Positions 7,880-15,154 of a stretch of DNA of 36,949 nt are shown here, piece after piece. The position numbers and the translations under genes are program-made. The notes below the pieces were generated by a model. It was not told the DNA's origin. It was given only the letters and a program-made list of their open reading frames with translations, and ran no database searches. Positions within the stretch are counted from its first letter, which is position 1. Each line of letters begins with the position of its first letter. Origin of the DNA: an uncultured Lachnospiraceae bacterium. Its GTDB lineage: Bacteria; Bacillota; Clostridia; Lachnospirales; Lachnospiraceae. Location: NCBI GenBank assembly GCA_944381405.1, contig CALWLA010000023.1, forward strand, positions 1 to 36,949, read 5' to 3'.

Positions 7880-10090
7880 TCAGCTTAAAAAATAATCCGG
7901 TGCCTCAAATAAAACGCCCTTACATTCATCATAATAATCCATATTTGTGAGACAGTAAATACCTGTCCCATAATCATCAGCCGCGTGCTGACGGATCAGA
8001 TCCTCCAATTCCTTCTGCCTCACAGAGCAGGTATAATTCTGCAGCTTCCTGACGTTTCCCACCTTTGAATATTTCATCACCTCCACTAATTTTTCACTCT
8101 GAGCGTCTTGCGGAACTACCAGAGACACCTGTCTGGAGTCGATGAGTTCAAATTTTTCTGCATACTCTTTAAAAGGAATGGAATCCAGATCGGAACACAG
8201 TTGGTGCATGGAGTTTTTCTGAATATCCTCTGCTCTCATAAAATACAGTCTGGAATAATATTCTTCAATACATCTTACATCTGAGATATCCTCGTAGTTT
8301 TTCAGCAGTCCCTTTGTGAGGCTCGCCTTCTCATTTGATGCCGCCTGTCTCGTTTCCTCTGCCAGATCAAAAATGAAAACATCCGCCTCCTGTCTTTTTC
8401 CCTCTCTATTGCAGCGGCCTCCTGCCTGAAGGATGCTGTCCAAACCAGATCTTTCCCTGAAAACCGTATAAACATCCAGATCCACACCCGCTTCAATCAG
8501 AGAAGTCGATATAATCGTAATCCTCCTGTCCTCCGGTACATTTTGATATTCTGGATAGTCTGCCTCCAACTGCTTCAGTTCCTTTCTTATCTCTTTCAGG
8601 ATTCGTTTCCTGTCATAAGACGTCATATAGGTAGACAAATGATATTTTTTGCCCCCGCACTCCTGATATAATTCTCTGGCAGTTGCTTTTTTATTGACAA
8701 TAATCAACGATGACGGATATGCACAGCATTTGGCAAGCAGTTCAGAAGAGGATATCTCCCCAATATATCTGTATCCGCACTTCTGGAATTTCGTAAACAA
8801 GGAAGTGTCCTTTATCAATTTTACAATTTTACTGTCCGGAAGCGCGTATTCCTTCATCAACTTTTCAAAATCCGGCATAGTCGCTGTCAAAAATACTGCT
8901 TCGCTGTGTAGATATCGGGTAATATATGCGACGGCCTGAAGGCATGGCTGCAGGTAATCCTGCGGCATCAGATGTGCCTCGTCAAAAATCAGGATACTGT
9001 CGGCCATATTATGCAGTTTACGGAGCTTTCCTCGCTTATTTGCATAGATCGACTCGAAAAACTGAACTGCTGTTGTGATAATAAACGGCGCATCCCAATT
9101 TTCTGCCGCTGTCTTTGCGGCTTCCCTGTAATCTTCACTGCCGTTCTCCTCCTCTTCGTAGGAAAACGTTGACTGATGGCGCAGGATTTCTAAACTATCA
9201 CCAAATAGTCCTTCAAACACTTCCGCCGTCTGTTCTATAATGCTGTTGTATGGAATCACATAAATAATCCGCTTCTTTTCCTTAGCCAAAGCCCTTTCCA
9301 ACGCAATTTTCACACTTGCAAGCGTTTTGCCGCTCCCTGTGGGCATATTAAGCAAGTAAATCTCCGAATCCTGATTCATGTTCTGGAACGCCTGGTTTTG
9401 AAGAGCAGCTCTTGCTCTCTGAAGTTCTGTTTTACAGACAAATGCGTTCAGCCTGTCATCAACCTTCTGAAGACAAGCAGAAAAATCTGCATTTAGTTTT
9501 CTGGGCAACTCTCTCTCCTTACAAAAATCAGCCGTATCGATGGAATCAGCATCCACTAAACAGGAAAATACATATCTGGTAAGAAACGCGAACTTATCGA
9601 TCACCTTCTCCATCCGATTATCACAGTCTCTGAACAGATATGTCATCCACTCAAAGCCGTTCAGTTCCGGTAGAGCAAGCTCATCTTTATATTCGCTGTA
9701 ATCCTCATATTCTCTTTTCAGCCGTCCGCACAATGTAGATTTGTCCATATCGTCATTAGGAAACCCTCCATCCGGAATTCCAGAATGATGCCCAGAAATG
9801 CAGTATTCCATCATAAGTGCCATAGGAGGCGGCACCGCGTACTTTTCTTTGGCTGCAAGTGCTCCACAAATGGAATGCTCCACTTTAATATTGGCCCCGT
9901 TGATTCTCTTTACAAACGAATCCTGAAATTTCCCGACATCGTGAAGCAAGCCAACTGCGTACATAAAATCTTTTAACTCCGGTATTGAAAAATCTCTGCA
10001 TAACTCTGCTGTATTTTCGCAGTGCTCCTTGACAGTCTGAACTGCCCCGGAAGTTTCATTTCTATGTGCAATATATCTATTCACATCCAT
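7880..10090 (-). CDS. cas3: CRISPR-associated helicase-nuclease Cas3 (HD plus DExD/H)
   Basis: Cas3 is recruited by Cascade to unwind and degrade the targeted DNA. The HD nuclease domain is N-terminal, with H23, H50-D51 (LLHDVGKFQ), H72 and H101-H102. The superfamily 2 helicase follows with Walker A MPTGSGKT (249-256), DEAH at 370-373, LTATMP (motif III) and QAGGRCNREGK (motif VI). Length is 736 residues from the ATG at 10090, chosen because a GAGGGG site lies 10 nt upstream; a TTG at 10111 in the same frame is less likely. It is the first gene of the cas operon, about 26 nt after the predicted transcription start. All motifs are intact. Confidence 0.97.
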   Translation of the reverse strand: MDVNRYIAHRNETSGAVQTVKEHCENTAELCRDFSIPELKDFMYAVGLLHDVGKFQDSFVKRINGANIKVEHSICGALAAKEKYAVPPPMALMMEYCISGHHSGIPDGGFPNDDMDKSTLCGRLKREYEDYSEYKDELALPELNGFEWMTYLFRDCDNRMEKVIDKFAFLTRYVFSCLVDADSIDTADFCKERELPRKLNADFSACLQKVDDRLNAFVCKTELQRARAALQNQAFQNMNQDSEIYLLNMPTGSGKTLASVKIALERALAKEKKRIIYVIPYNSIIEQTAEVFEGLFGDSLEILRHQSTFSYEEEENGSEDYREAAKTAAENWDAPFIITTAVQFFESIYANKRGKLRKLHNMADSILIFDEAHLMPQDYLQPCLQAVAYITRYLHSEAVFLTATMPDFEKLMKEYALPDSKIVKLIKDTSLFTKFQKCGYRYIGEISSSELLAKCCAYPSSLIIVNKKATARELYQECGGKKYHLSTYMTSYDRKRILKEIRKELKQLEADYPEYQNVPEDRRITIISTSLIEAGVDLDVYTVFRERSGLDSILQAGGRCNREGKRQEADVFIFDLAEETRQAASNEKASLTKGLLKNYEDISDVRCIEEYYSRLYFMRAEDIQKNSMHQLCSDLDSIPFKEYAEKFELIDSRQVSLVVPQDAQSEKLVEVMKYSKVGNVRKLQNYTCSVRQKELEDLIRQHAADDYGTGIYCLTNMDYYDECKGVLFEAPDYFLS

Positions 10091-10122
10091 AATTTTCCAA
10101 CCCCTCAACAACTCTTTGATTT

Positions 10123-10151
10123 ATAATATCACACTTCTTTTCTTATTACAA
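10123..10151 (-). promoter_or_regulatory. Predicted promoter of the cas operon
   Basis: On the minus strand, TTGTAA (10146-10151) and TATTAT (10123-10128) are separated by exactly 17 nt. They match the sigma-A consensus at 4/6 and 5/6 and lie upstream of the cas3 ribosome site, with a start near 10116. The -35 box directly abuts the CTC that precedes the site resembling the creR-like guide. Confidence 0.7.
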
Positions 10152-10174
10152 CTCTAATATAATATATTGTATTT
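10152..10174 (+). promoter_or_regulatory. Predicted Cascade operator: PAM plus protospacer-like site next to the cas -35 box
   Basis: The plus strand reads CTC (10152-10154, a YYC-type PAM as reported for type I-C) followed by 20 nt (10155-10174) that match the start of the creR-like pseudo-spacer at 18 positions. Mismatches are at spacer positions 12 and 17; position 12 is one of the every-sixth bases that type I guides flip out. The match stops after position 20. Cascade bound here would cover DNA directly upstream of the cas -35 box. Similarity, PAM and position are visible; the function is inferred. Confidence 0.65.
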
Positions 10175-10180
10175 TTTATT

Positions 10181-10227
10181 AAAGAAAAAATCATCCGCAA
10201 AACTTTTTCGTTCTACAGATGATTTTC
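10181..10227 (-). terminator. Intrinsic terminator of the creR-like RNA
   Basis: The minus strand forms a 9-bp stem AAAATCATC/GATGATTTT (10218-10226 with 10187-10195). An inner hairpin contains GU pairs and is followed by a run of six T then CTTT. It ends the small RNA about 30 nt before the cas -35 box, so the RNA is a separate unit and not a cas leader. Confidence 0.8.
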
Positions 10228-10289
10228 TCAAACACAAAATATTATATTAATTTCTACTCACGTGAGCTATTCTCACGACCGAAAATACA
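10181..10289 (-). ncRNA. creR: CreR-like solitary crRNA gene predicted to guide Cascade to the cas promoter
   Basis: This roughly 110-nt minus-strand unit has three parts. First is one diverged repeat (10250-10279): GT, a 6-bp stem CGTGAG/CTCACG with a 5-nt loop, then the 11-nt handle TGAGTAGAAAT, identical to the array repeat. Second is a pseudo-spacer from 10249 downward. Third is an intrinsic terminator ending near 10181. A promoter lies just upstream. The pseudo-spacer seed matches the cas promoter beside a CTC PAM. CreR RNAs in other type I systems use limited guide complementarity so that Cascade binds and represses without Cas3 cutting. The gene symbol is assigned by analogy. An alternative is a decayed repeat with a chance AT-rich match. 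Confidence 0.7.
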
Positions 10290-10295
10290 CTGTTC

Positions 10296-10324
10296 ATTTT
10301 AATAGATAAGAGATAATAATTCAA
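10296..10324 (-). promoter_or_regulatory. Predicted promoter of the creR-like RNA
   Basis: TTGAAT (10319-10324) and TAAAAT (10296-10301) are spaced by 17 nt on the minus strand, giving a start near 10289, about 10 nt before the diverged repeat. An overlapping alternative is TTGAAC with TATTAT at 16 nt spacing further upstream. Confidence 0.6.
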
Positions 10325-10564
10325 TCCTCTTATTGTTCAAATACAGCCTTCCCAAAAACGGTTGAAGTAATTCTCGAATAAACCAGATATGTTTTTTCAG
10401 ATTATCTTCAATTCCATCGCTCAGTATTAGCAATTCAAATATGAATATTCGGCAAATCTAAAATATAACTTTAGATTTGCTGAAGCATGTTATTGTCAGC
10501 GTCCTATAACGAAACACCCTCACCGCTCCAAAGGCGCTGCTGGTTTGGTATATAAACGATTATA
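10325..10564. other. Intergenic region with an 11-bp perfect hairpin
   Basis: No gene is visible in this 240-nt A+T-rich stretch between the DUF4143 ATPase and the creR-like unit. It holds a perfect inverted repeat, GCAAATCTAAA (10452-10462) and its complement (10470-10480), with a 7-nt loop. Neither strand has a T tract after it, so it is not an ordinary terminator. It may be a protein-binding site or a remnant of an element. Confidence 0.4.
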
Positions 10565-11764
10565 TCAATAAGTATCTTTCAGCAGAAAATCGGCCAGATG
10601 TATGATTTTTACGCCATTGATGTTTCCTCCGGCCAGTTCATCCAGAGTTACCACATATTTCGGGTAGTGGTCTTTGATCTCAAGGAGATTTGCTATCTCT
10701 CGATCCGATGCCTCCGGCAGACTGCGGCACACCTGAACATAAATACGCTCATCCCGCTGCACCGCCACAAAATCGATTTCCTTTGTCGCATTCTTTCCGA
10801 TATAGACCTCATAGCCCCGCCGCCGCAGTTCAAAATACACGATGTTTTCCAACATGGCGGCAATGGATTTCGGATTAAAACCCATGGTGCAGTATTTCAG
10901 AGAAGCGTCTGCCAAGTAGAACTTTTCCTGGGTCTTCAACACAGATTTCCCCTGAAGATCATACCGCTGGCAGCGATAAATCACAAAGGCCGCCTCCAGC
11001 CAGTTCAGATAGTTGTAAACTGCCTCCACGGACAGGGAACGTCCTTCGCTTTTGAGGAACTTTGCAATGGAATTGGCGGAAAAGGTCTTGCCAACATTTT
11101 CCACGATATACTTTATGACCCGGTTGAATAAATCGAAGTTCGTGACATTGTGCCGTTTGGTAATATCGTGGGTAATCACCGAGTTATAGATGCCTTCCAC
11201 GATCTGATAGGCAGAGCGCTCGTCAAAGTTACCCAGCGCCACAATGGGGAATCCGCCCAACCGCAGGTATTCGTTTAACAGCTCCTTGGGAGAACGAGGA
11301 TCCGTTTTTTTGAAATCCAGATATTCAGCAAAGGACAGCGTATAAACCGGAATGGAAACGTATCGCCCAGTTAAATAAGTGGAGATTTCACTGGACATCA
11401 GCTTGGAATTGGAGCCGGTCACATAAATATCGGTATTGGCATTTTCCAGCAGGCTATTGACCGCTTTTTCCCAACCATCGATTTCCTGCACTTCGTCCAG
11501 CAGCAGATAGTAGCGTCCATCGCCAGTCATCTGCTCTTTGATGCCCTTATACATATCTTTGTCGCTCATTCCATCATCAAAATCCTCTGACGTATAGCGC
11601 ATACTGATGATATGGTCTTCGGCGATCCCGCTTTTCAGCAGGTCATCCCGCAGCATCTCCAGGATCGTGGATTTTCCGCAGCGCCGGATTCCAGCCAGTA
11701 TCTTTACCAACGGAACATCCCGATAGGTTTTCAGCCTGTTCATATATTGTGGCCGAATGATCAT
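10565..11764 (-). CDS. AAA ATPase with DUF4143 C-terminal domain
   Basis: This is a stand-alone member of the widespread AAA_14/DUF4143 family, whose function is unknown. The N-terminal ATPase has Walker A GIRRCGKS (25-32) and Walker B YYLLLDEVQE with D90-E91, followed by the typical TGSNSKLMSSEISTYLTGR region. The C-terminal half carries the DUF4143 signature around KTQEKFYLADASLKY and the nuclease-like strand pattern EIDFVAVQRD. Length is 399 residues from the ATG at 11764, chosen for its GAGGAGGTGA site; the open frame continues 19 codons upstream without support. It is not in an operon. Its position next to CRISPR and AbiE is suggestive of defence, no more than that. Confidence 0.9.
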   Translation of the reverse strand: MIIRPQYMNRLKTYRDVPLVKILAGIRRCGKSTILEMLRDDLLKSGIAEDHIISMRYTSEDFDDGMSDKDMYKGIKEQMTGDGRYYLLLDEVQEIDGWEKAVNSLLENANTDIYVTGSNSKLMSSEISTYLTGRYVSIPVYTLSFAEYLDFKKTDPRSPKELLNEYLRLGGFPIVALGNFDERSAYQIVEGIYNSVITHDITKRHNVTNFDLFNRVIKYIVENVGKTFSANSIAKFLKSEGRSLSVEAVYNYLNWLEAAFVIYRCQRYDLQGKSVLKTQEKFYLADASLKYCTMGFNPKSIAAMLENIVYFELRRRGYEVYIGKNATKEIDFVAVQRDERIYVQVCRSLPEASDREIANLLEIKDHYPKYVVTLDELAGGNINGVKIIHLADFLLKDTY

Positions 11765-11838
11765 ATCCTTCACCTCCTCTTTTCTTATCAGGAGTATATA
11801 GAAAAACTTCTCTAATTTCAATAGTTTTTACTTACAAT

Positions 11839-11877
11839 CCGTAAAAACTTGATATTTCTAAGGTTTTTTACGGTCAA
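11839..11877 (-). promoter_or_regulatory. Possible promoter and operator of the DUF4143 ATPase
   Basis: A 9-bp inverted repeat, CCGTAAAAA (11839-11847) with its complement (11865-11873), lies about 75 nt upstream of the ATPase start. It overlaps a weak minus-strand promoter, TTGACC (11872-11877) and TATCAA (11849-11854) with 17 nt spacing. The arrangement suggests an operator, but the binding protein is unknown. Confidence 0.35.
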
Positions 11878-11970
11878 ATTCTGAAATAATCCAGATATCT
11901 TTGATACCGATCCCGGACGGTCAGACAGGTAAATCTCTCATGGAACGCCAGGATGCCATCCAATCTTTTC

Positions 11971-14900
11971 TCAGCTGATCACCCACCTGACATGGCTTCC
12001 ATCCTCGTCCTTCCCCACCAAAAGCTGGTCCTCGATCTCCTGTTTCAGCTCGCTGACATGGGAAATGATGGCGATGAGCTTATCGCCGCCGGAAAGGCGC
12101 TGCAGCACCCGCACCGCCTGATTGCGGGCGTGATCGTCCAGAGAGCCGAAGCCCTCGTCGATGAACATGATATCCAGATGGATGGAGGCGGTACTTTCCC
12201 GGATCTGGTCTGCCATGCCCAGCGCCAGGGAAAGGGCCGCCATAAAGGACTCGCCGCCGGAGAGGGTGCGCACCTCCCGTTCCTTGCCGGTTACCACGGA
12301 GTAAACCATCAGATCAAGGCCCCGGTTCCTTCCGGCGCCTGCCTGGGCTTCCTCCACCATCCGCAGCTCGAACTGGCCGCCGGACATTTCCCGGAAATGG
12401 CCGTTGGCCGCATACAGGATCCGCTGCAGATAATACCGCTGCACAAAGGTCTCGATGTCCATCCGGCCTCCGGTGACCTTTCCGGACAACCGTCTGTACA
12501 GGCTGTCCATGCGGGTATATTCTGCCATCAGCTGGCTGCGTTCCGCCATGCGGGACCCCAGGGCGGTATAAACGCTCTGGTTCCTCTGGAGCAGTTCCTT
12601 TACCTGATTCGCTTCCTCTGCTGCCGCCCGGTAAGCTGCATCTGCTGCAAGCTGCCGTTCCTCCAAGGCCTGCAGCTCCGGTTTCGGCTGCCCGCCGATG
12701 GTTTTCAAAGCAGCGGCCTTCTGACCTTCTGCCTGGTTTTTCTTTTCATGATATGCCGCAGCCTTTTCCCGCAGCTCCGCCACCGTTTCCTTCCGATACC
12801 GGGCGGAAAGCTCCTTCCATTCCTCCTCCTTAAGCTCTTTTTCCTGAAGGCAGGCCTCATAATCCTTTTTCTGTTCCGCCCTCTCCTCCTGAAGCTTTGG
12901 AAGCTCCCTCTGATACTGTCCCATCAGGGTCTCTGCAGCTTCTTTTTTCTTTTTCGCCTGCTCTGCCGCCTGTTTGGCTTTCTCCCATGCATCGCCGGCT
13001 TTCTTCTTTTCCTGCTCCGCTGCCCTTAAGGCCGCCTCTGCTTCCGGCAGGGTATCATAGGTTTTCTGGGCTTCCAAGGCCTCCAGCGCTGCCCCGGCTG
13101 CTGCCAGCGCCTTTTTCCCTTCAGACTGCTGTTCCGCTGCAGCCTCCAGCTGTTGCTGCAGCTGGGCTCTCTTGCCTTCGGCCCTGTTCAGATTTTCCCG
13201 CACTGTCTGAAGGACCCCTACATCTTCCTGCAGCTTCTGTCCCTCCCGGGCAAGCTCCGCCTGCCGCGCCTCTATCTGCGCCTGTATCCTGGACAGAGAG
13301 AAGGATTTTGAATTCACTTCCAAAATCTCTTTCCAGAGCCCAGCCTCTTCCAACAGCTGCCCGAGCCGTTCCTTTGCCGCCTCATGCTGTTGTTCTTTTT
13401 CCTTCAGCACCTCTGCAGCAGATGCGGCCTTGGCAGCACAGAGCTTCTGGTTTTCATTTAATTCCCTTACCTCTGCCTCCAGCTCGTCGATCATTTCCCG
13501 GGTCAAATGTTCTTCCGCCTCCGTCAGCCTGCAGGGGGCGGGATGGGACAGGGAGCCGCATACGGGGCAGGGCTCTCCCGGCCTTAATTTTTCCCTGGCC
13601 AAAAGCCCTGCCTGGGCGTCCAGGAAGGCTCTTTGTTTTGCCGCGTATTCCTCATTTTTTGACTGATAGGCTGCTCTGGCTGCTTCATACTGCTTTTGGG
13701 CGTTCTGCAGCATCTGCCTCTGATCCGCGAGCCGCTGCTGCGCCTGTTCCACCTCTCCTGCTGCCGCAGCTGTCTGCTCTGCCTGCGCTGCCCTGGACTT
13801 CCATTGCAGAAGCGCCACCTCCGTATCCTTGAGCCCCTCTGCCTGCTGCTTCCACTGCTGTTCCTGCTCTGTAAAATCCTGCAGCGCTGTCCTGGCCGCT
13901 TCGACAGCCTGCTCCGCCTGGCAGGCAACGGCCTCCTGCTTTTTCAGTTCTGCCTGGGCCTTTTGCAGCTTTCCAAAAAGCTCCCTGGCTGCTTTGACAC
14001 CTTCAAAAACCCTGGTATATTCCTGCAGGGCTTTCTCCTGGGCTGTCCGGGCCTGCTGCGCTTCCTTTTCCTGCATTTCCCAGGCCTCGGCAAGCTCCGG
14101 CAGTTCCTCCTGCCGGGCTTTCAGCGCCTCCTCCGTTTCCCGGGCCCTCCTGGCACCCTCCTGATAACGGTCATAGACTGCCTTGATCTCATAGGCCCCT
14201 TCGATCTGTCCCATGAGTACCGCTTCCTTTTGGATCTCCTCCTGCTGCTCCCGGCAAAGGGCAAGGCGCTCCTCCGCCTCCTCCAACTGTCCAAAGGCCT
14301 CCTGCAGGCTCCGGGCCTTTTGAACAGCGTCCCTGGCTTCGTCCCGCAGTCTGCCCGCTTCCTGGCTTTTCTCTTCTGTCAGGACCTGCTGCCCCTCCAG
14401 ACTTTTGCAGTATGCTTCCAGGTCTGTCAAAAGCGCTTCCAGGTCTGTCACGCTCAGGGTATCCGCTTCCATGATCCGGGTCTTAAGGTCCGCCAGCGCA
14501 GGAAGCTCCAGCCGTCCGATCTCGTTTTTGCAGACCGCAAAAAGCTGGCTGAGCGCTCCGCTTTTTTCCTTTGTGCGCCGGGCAAGCTCCTGCACCACAT
14601 TTTCATAGAGTCCCGTTCCAAAGAGCCTCCGGAAGATCGCCTTTTTCTGGTCAGAGCCTGCCCGCAGAAGCTCCATGAACTCTCCCTGAGCGATCATGGC
14701 CACCTGCATGAACTGGCTTTTGGTAAGGCCTACGATCTCCGTAAGCTTGGCGTCGGTTTCCTTTTTGTTCTGGCCGTACTCCCTGCCGTCTGGCATCAGA
14801 AGGGATACCGCCTCCACCTCCTCTTTTTCCCCTTTTCCCCGTTTCAGAGGCCGGATGTGCCGCGGAGCACGGCGCACCGTATAGATCTCATCCCCTTCGG

Positions 14901-15153
14901 AAAACTCCAGCTCCACAAAGGGCGCCTCCCCTTGATGCGCAAACTGGCTCTGGAGCTCCAGTCCGTTTTTCCGGTTACTTTCGGAGCTGGCTTCTCCGTA
15001 AAGGGCAAAGACGATGGCGTCAAAAATGGTGGTTTTTCCGGCTCCCGTGTCTCCGGTGATCAGAAACAGATTTTGATTTGGCACCCTGAAATCTATCTCC
15101 GTCTTTTTTCCGTAGGACCCGAAGGCCTGCATGGTAAGCTTTCTTGGCCGCAT
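11971..15153 (-). CDS. sbcC: Exonuclease subunit SbcC (Rad50-like ATPase)
   Basis: SbcC partners SbcD in an ATP-dependent nuclease that opens DNA hairpins and degrades palindromes and blocked ends. At 1060 residues it has full family length. The order is Walker A GDTGAGKTT (34-42), a long charged coiled coil, the zinc hook CPVCGSLSHP near residue 528, a second coiled coil, the ABC signature LSGGESF near 963 and Walker B DIMFIDEGFGSLDD near 996. The ATG lies one base after the sbcD stop and has a GGGGGTGG site, so the pair is one operon. The opposite strand shows long open frames because of biased G+C; these are not genes. Confidence 0.97.
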   Translation of the reverse strand: MRPRKLTMQAFGSYGKKTEIDFRVPNQNLFLITGDTGAGKTTIFDAIVFALYGEASSESNRKNGLELQSQFAHQGEAPFVELEFSEGDEIYTVRRAPRHIRPLKRGKGEKEEVEAVSLLMPDGREYGQNKKETDAKLTEIVGLTKSQFMQVAMIAQGEFMELLRAGSDQKKAIFRRLFGTGLYENVVQELARRTKEKSGALSQLFAVCKNEIGRLELPALADLKTRIMEADTLSVTDLEALLTDLEAYCKSLEGQQVLTEEKSQEAGRLRDEARDAVQKARSLQEAFGQLEEAEERLALCREQQEEIQKEAVLMGQIEGAYEIKAVYDRYQEGARRARETEEALKARQEELPELAEAWEMQEKEAQQARTAQEKALQEYTRVFEGVKAARELFGKLQKAQAELKKQEAVACQAEQAVEAARTALQDFTEQEQQWKQQAEGLKDTEVALLQWKSRAAQAEQTAAAAGEVEQAQQRLADQRQMLQNAQKQYEAARAAYQSKNEEYAAKQRAFLDAQAGLLAREKLRPGEPCPVCGSLSHPAPCRLTEAEEHLTREMIDELEAEVRELNENQKLCAAKAASAAEVLKEKEQQHEAAKERLGQLLEEAGLWKEILEVNSKSFSLSRIQAQIEARQAELAREGQKLQEDVGVLQTVRENLNRAEGKRAQLQQQLEAAAEQQSEGKKALAAAGAALEALEAQKTYDTLPEAEAALRAAEQEKKKAGDAWEKAKQAAEQAKKKKEAAETLMGQYQRELPKLQEERAEQKKDYEACLQEKELKEEEWKELSARYRKETVAELREKAAAYHEKKNQAEGQKAAALKTIGGQPKPELQALEERQLAADAAYRAAAEEANQVKELLQRNQSVYTALGSRMAERSQLMAEYTRMDSLYRRLSGKVTGGRMDIETFVQRYYLQRILYAANGHFREMSGGQFELRMVEEAQAGAGRNRGLDLMVYSVVTGKEREVRTLSGGESFMAALSLALGMADQIRESTASIHLDIMFIDEGFGSLDDHARNQAVRVLQRLSGGDKLIAIISHVSELKQEIEDQLLVGKDEDGSHVRWVIS

Positions 15154-15154
15154 C

